Positions 61,070 to 64,000 of a stretch of 64,000 nt of DNA are shown in pieces. The notes under the pieces are model-generated. The model searched no databases. It was not told where the DNA came from and saw only the letters and a program-made list of their open reading frames with translations. The DNA comes from Duganella sp. 1224. Its GTDB lineage: Bacteria > Pseudomonadota > Gammaproteobacteria > Burkholderiales > Burkholderiaceae_D. How positions within the stretch are numbered: the stretch's first letter is position 1; the number at the start of each line of letters is the position of its first letter. Position numbers and translations under genes: made by a program. The stretch lies in contig NZ_JACBYS010000012.1 in assembly GCF_013408245.1 (NCBI RefSeq), positions 1 to 64,000 on the forward strand. The letters are read 5' to 3'.

Positions 61070-62566
61070 TTAGAACTCCCCATCCAGACCATCTTGCACT
61101 TGCTCGGCGGCGCGCAGCACGGCGCGCGCCTTGTGTTCAGTTTCCTGCCATTCCATCTCGGCGATGGAGTCGGCGACGATGCCGGCGGCGGCCTGCACGT
61201 ACAGGTTGCCGTCCTTGATCACGCCGGTGCGGATGGCGATCGCCACGTCCATCTCGCCGCCAAACGACAGGTAGCCGCAGGCGCCGCCATAGATGCCGCG
61301 CTTGGAGATTTCCAGCTCGTCGATGATTTCCATCGCCCGCACCTTCGGCGCGCCGGTCAGCGTGCCGGCCGGGAAGGTGGCGCGCAGCACGTCCAGGTTG
61401 GACAGGCCGTCTTTCAGCCTGCCCTCGACGTTGGAGACGATGTGCTGCACGTGCGAGTATTTTTCGATGACCAGGCGGTCGGTCACCTTGACGCTGCCGA
61501 TCTCGGAGATGCGGCCCAGGTCATTGCGCGCCAGGTCGATCAGCATCACGTGTTCGGCGATTTCCTTTTGATCCGCCAGCAGTTCCTTGGCCAGTTCGGC
61601 GTCGCGCTCGGGCGTGGCGCCGCGCGGGCGGGTGCCGGCGATCGGGCGCAGCGTGACTTTCTTCTCGCCGTCCGGCGCGGTCTCGTTGCGCACCAAAATC
61701 TCCGGCGAGGCGCCAACGATCTGCATGTCGCCAAAGTTATAGAAGTACATGTACGGCGACGGGTTCAGCGAACGCAGCGCGCGGTACAGGCTCAGTGGCG
61801 AATCGACATACGGCTTGCGGATGCGCTGGCCGATCTGCACCTGCATCAGGTCACCGGCCAGCACGTATTCGTGGGCGCGGGCGACGGCTTTCAGGTAATC
61901 CTCTTTGGCGAATTCGCGCACCGCCTCGGTACGCACCGAGGCGCTGGTCACCGGCGCTTCCACGCCGCGGCGTAGCATCACGCGCAGGTCTTTCAGGCGC
62001 TGCTTCGCCTTGGAGTAGGACTCCGGCTGCGTGGTGTCGGCGTACACGATCAGATACAGCTTGCCGCTCAGGTTATCGATGACGGCCAGTTCCTCGGTCA
62101 CCATCAGCTGGATGTCCGGCAGGCCCAGGTCGTCCTTCGGCTGCGTGTGGGCCAGCGTCTTCTCGATGTGGCGCACGGTGTCGTAGCCGAAGTAGCCGGC
62201 CAGGCCGCCGCAGAAGCGCGGCATGCCGGGACGGATCGCCACCTTGAAGCGCTTCTGGTAGGCCTCGATGAAGTCCAGCGGATTGCCTTCGTGCGTTTCG
62301 ATCACCGCGCCGTTCCTGACGATTTCGGTGCGATTGCCGAAGGTGCGCAGCAGCGTGGTGGCTGGCAGGCCAATAAACGAGTAGCGGCCGAAACGCTCGC
62401 CGCCCACCACCGACTCCAGCAGGAAGGTGTTCTTGCCGGCGTTCTGGGTCTGGGCCAGTTTCAGGTACAGCGTGAGCGGGGTTTCGAGGTCGGCGAAGGC
62501 TTCCGCGATCAGTGGAATGCGGTTGTAGCCGTCGGTGGCCAACGATTTGAATTCGAGTTCGGTCAT
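61070..62566 (-). CDS. trpE: Anthranilate synthase component I TrpE
   Basis: A 498-residue chorismate-binding enzyme. LLESVVGGERFGRYSFIG in the N-terminal feedback domain (with the LLES serine site), GGLAGYFGYD, then catalytic MLIDLARNDLGR and YGGACGYLSFGGEMD. It makes anthranilate with ammonia from TrpG. The ATG at 62566 follows GGAGAG. It is the first structural gene behind the trpL leader, so it is controlled by attenuation and by feedback. Confidence 0.96.
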   Translation of the reverse strand: MTELEFKSLATDGYNRIPLIAEAFADLETPLTLYLKLAQTQNAGKNTFLLESVVGGERFGRYSFIGLPATTLLRTFGNRTEIVRNGAVIETHEGNPLDFIEAYQKRFKVAIRPGMPRFCGGLAGYFGYDTVRHIEKTLAHTQPKDDLGLPDIQLMVTEELAVIDNLSGKLYLIVYADTTQPESYSKAKQRLKDLRVMLRRGVEAPVTSASVRTEAVREFAKEDYLKAVARAHEYVLAGDLMQVQIGQRIRKPYVDSPLSLYRALRSLNPSPYMYFYNFGDMQIVGASPEILVRNETAPDGEKKVTLRPIAGTRPRGATPERDAELAKELLADQKEIAEHVMLIDLARNDLGRISEIGSVKVTDRLVIEKYSHVQHIVSNVEGRLKDGLSNLDVLRATFPAGTLTGAPKVRAMEIIDELEISKRGIYGGACGYLSFGGEMDVAIAIRTGVIKDGNLYVQAAAGIVADSIAEMEWQETEHKARAVLRAAEQVQDGLDGEF

Positions 62567-62617
62567 GTCATCTCTCCATGCCGCCGGAATGAGGTGGATG
62601 CGGCGGTGGTGTGTTTC

Positions 62618-62657
62618 AAAAAACCTGTCGTCGGGACGCGCGCGGGCGGACGACAGC
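62618..62657 (-). terminator. trp attenuator hairpin
   Basis: CTGTCGTC (62625-62632) pairs with GACGACAG (62649-62656) around a GC-rich loop; on the minus strand it is followed by GG and six U. It lies between the leader-peptide stop and trpE, the expected place for the attenuator. Confidence 0.75.
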
Positions 62658-62669
62658 AATCAATTCGGC

Positions 62670-62756
62670 TTAGTTTTGCCAGGATTGCCAGCGTCGCCAA
62701 AGCCAGGCCTCAATCGAGCCTGTTTGGTTGACGATGTGTTTTTTGGTGAGAGACAT
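62670..62756 (-). CDS. trpL: Trp leader peptide, four Trp codons
   Basis: A 28-residue open frame, ATG at 62756 to TAA at 62672-62670: MSLTKKHIVNQTGSIEA then W-L-W-R-R-W-Q-S-W-Q-N. Four Trp codons within nine residues just before an intrinsic terminator are the hallmark of ribosome-mediated attenuation: stalling at Trp codons when tryptophan is scarce would prevent the hairpin and let trpE be read. It is too short for routine gene calling. Confidence 0.9.
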   Translation of the reverse strand: MSLTKKHIVNQTGSIEAWLWRRWQSWQN

Positions 62757-62783
62757 TTCGGTCAGGTTAAGTTCAGCTAACGG

Positions 62784-63467
62784 TTAATTATGCGAACGGA
62801 TCAGGCTAGCCGCTTCTAGCAGCGTGCCTACTATACCATCGGAATCGATGTCGTGTATAGATTCTCCGTGGTTGTAACCATAAGGCACCGTCAGCACTGG
62901 GCAGCCGGCCGCGCGCGCGGCCTGCGCGTCATTCGAGGAATCGCCGATGGCCACCACCTGCGCCGGCGCCAGGCCGAAGTCGGCGCATACCGTTTGCAGG
63001 GGCAGCGGGTCTGGCTTTTTGCGGGGCAGCGAGTCGCCGCCGTAGACCACTGCAAAGAACTGGTCCAGGCCCTTGAGCTTGAGCAGCGGCGTGGTGAAGG
63101 CGATCGGCTTGTTGGTCACGCAGGCCAGGCGCAGGCCGTTGGCCTGCATCGCGCGCAGACCTGCGATCACGTCCGGGAACAGCGTGCTGTGGAGTCCATT
63201 GATGCCCAGGTAGTGGCGCTGGTAGGCGTCCATCGCATGCGCAAACGCGGCCTCGACGCGGTCGGCGTCCCAATCCAGCGCCAGGACGGCGCGGATCAGG
63301 TTTTCCGAGCCCTTGCCGACCATCAGGGCAATCTGCGCCTGGGTGATCGGGCCGAGTCCCAGTTCCGCGCGCATGCTGTTGATCGCCACGTGGAAGTCGG
63401 GGATCGTGTCCAGCATGGTGCCGTCGAGGTCAATGATTGCGGCGCGCACGCCTGCCAGCACGCTCAT
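62784..63467 (-). CDS. gph: Phosphoglycolate phosphatase Gph
   Basis: A 227-residue HAD-family phosphatase: DLDGTMLDT nucleophile motif at the N-terminus, VTNKP motif II, KKPDPLPL motif III and GDSSNDAQAA motif IV. It removes 2-phosphoglycolate formed in DNA repair or oxygenation side reactions. It follows rpe by 4 bases, and the pair sits just ahead of the trp operon, an order common in betaproteobacteria. Confidence 0.93.
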   Translation of the reverse strand: MSVLAGVRAAIIDLDGTMLDTIPDFHVAINSMRAELGLGPITQAQIALMVGKGSENLIRAVLALDWDADRVEAAFAHAMDAYQRHYLGINGLHSTLFPDVIAGLRAMQANGLRLACVTNKPIAFTTPLLKLKGLDQFFAVVYGGDSLPRKKPDPLPLQTVCADFGLAPAQVVAIGDSSNDAQAARAAGCPVLTVPYGYNHGESIHDIDSDGIVGTLLEAASLIRSHN

Positions 63468-63471
63468 GGGC

Positions 63472-64000
63472 TTAGACCTTGGCCAGGTTGGCGCGCATGG
63501 CGTCGATCACGGCCTTGTAATCCGGCTGGCCGAAGATGGCGGAACCGGCGACGAAGGTGTCGGCGCCGGCAGCGGCGGCGGCGGCGATGTTGTCGATCTT
63601 GATGCCGCCATCGACTTCCAGCAGGATGTCGCGGCCGGATTCATCGATCAGGCGGCGCGCCTCGGCGATCTTTTTCAGCGCCTGCGGGATGAAGGACTGG
63701 CCGCCGAAGCCGGGGTTGACCGACATGATCAGGATCATGTCCACCTTGTCCATCACGTGCTCCAGGTAGCTCAGCGGCGTGGCCGGGTTGAACACCAGGC
63801 CGGCCTTGCAGCCGTGGTCGCGGATCAGTTGCAGCGAGCGGTCGATGTGCTCGGACGCTTCCGGGTGGAAGGTGATGAGGTTGGCGCCGGCCTTGGCGAA
63901 GTCCGGGATGATGCGGTCCACCGGCTTGACCATCAGGTGCACATCGATCGGCACCTCCACGTGCGGACGGATGGCCTGGCACACCAGCGGGCCGATGGTC
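63472..64000 (-). CDS. rpe: Ribulose-phosphate 3-epimerase, 5' end outside window
   Basis: The C-terminal 175 residues or so of a TIM-barrel epimerase: DVHLMVKPVDRIIPDFAKAG, ITFHPEASEHIDRSL, MSVNPGFGGQSFIP and LEVDGGIKIDN, with the metal ligands and catalytic Asp in place. It converts ribulose-5-phosphate and xylulose-5-phosphate in the pentose phosphate path. The start lies beyond 64000. Confidence 0.95.
   Translation of the reverse strand, partial: TIGPLVCQAIRPHVEVPIDVHLMVKPVDRIIPDFAKAGANLITFHPEASEHIDRSLQLIRDHGCKAGLVFNPATPLSYLEHVMDKVDMILIMSVNPGFGGQSFIPQALKKIAEARRLIDESGRDILLEVDGGIKIDNIAAAAAAGADTFVAGSAIFGQPDYKAVIDAMRANLAKV

Overview
The window looks like chromosomal DNA of a GC-rich betaproteobacterium, most likely Oxalobacteraceae (Massilia/Duganella/Janthinobacterium group). 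This is an inference from base composition, the rpe-gph-trpE-trpG-trpD-trpC order, a THIN-B-like subclass B3 metallo-beta-lactamase and many secreted peptidases with a TonB-dependent receptor. No taxonomic marker gene is present.

Layout. (1) 1-2600 is an eroded mobile region: a broken IS110-type transposase start, a 3' fragment of tRNA-Phe with its terminator, a P63C-domain phage/island gene with a striking operator array, a frameshifted IS21-type IstA remnant, and an intact tRNA-Phe. (2) 2600-34300 is dominated by exported hydrolases: three M20 peptidases, two S9 peptidases, M1, M28 and M16 metallopeptidases and a GH13 amylase, plus a TonB-dependent receptor, a MFS transporter coupled to a GlxA-type regulator, an SDR/TetR pair with a shared operator, a ribbon-helix-helix-like gene beside an octamer array, a RelA/SpoT-reminiscent protein, a GntP permease and a Nei DNA glycosylase. 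(3) 34400-39500 is a MarR-controlled efflux operon (FUSC pump, DUF1656, HlyD adaptor, outer-membrane factor). (4) 39500-47000 holds a DUF2058 protein, a CAP-domain protein, the B3 beta-lactamase, a truncated esterase, the tRNA-modifying U32 protein TrhP, an unusual GH1-RmlD fusion and an AEC transporter. (5) 47029-47941 is a small, compositionally foreign two-gene cassette of restriction-endonuclease-like proteins. (6) 48000-57900 has an HxlR/SDR divergent pair, a second identical tRNA-Phe, a UbiH-family hydroxylase, a DsbC-family protein, an IorA/IorB-type molybdenum hydroxylase with a MocA/MobA-like nucleotidyltransferase, an M61 PDZ peptidase and a diguanylate cyclase. (7) 57900-64000 is the tryptophan block on the minus strand: rpe (partial), gph, a trpL leader peptide with four Trp codons and an attenuator, trpE, trpG, trpD, a LysE-family exporter, and trpC.

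How it works together. The exported peptidases would degrade peptides in the envelope or medium, with the TonB receptor and MFS/GntP/AEC permeases as uptake candidates. The trp block is a classic attenuated biosynthetic operon. The best candidates for undescribed biology are the two-gene nuclease-fold cassette (47029-47941), the RHH-like gene with its 3+3 octamer array (23655-24377) and the P63C gene with its four-copy operator (880-1950). All functions are read from sequence by eye; no database search was run.
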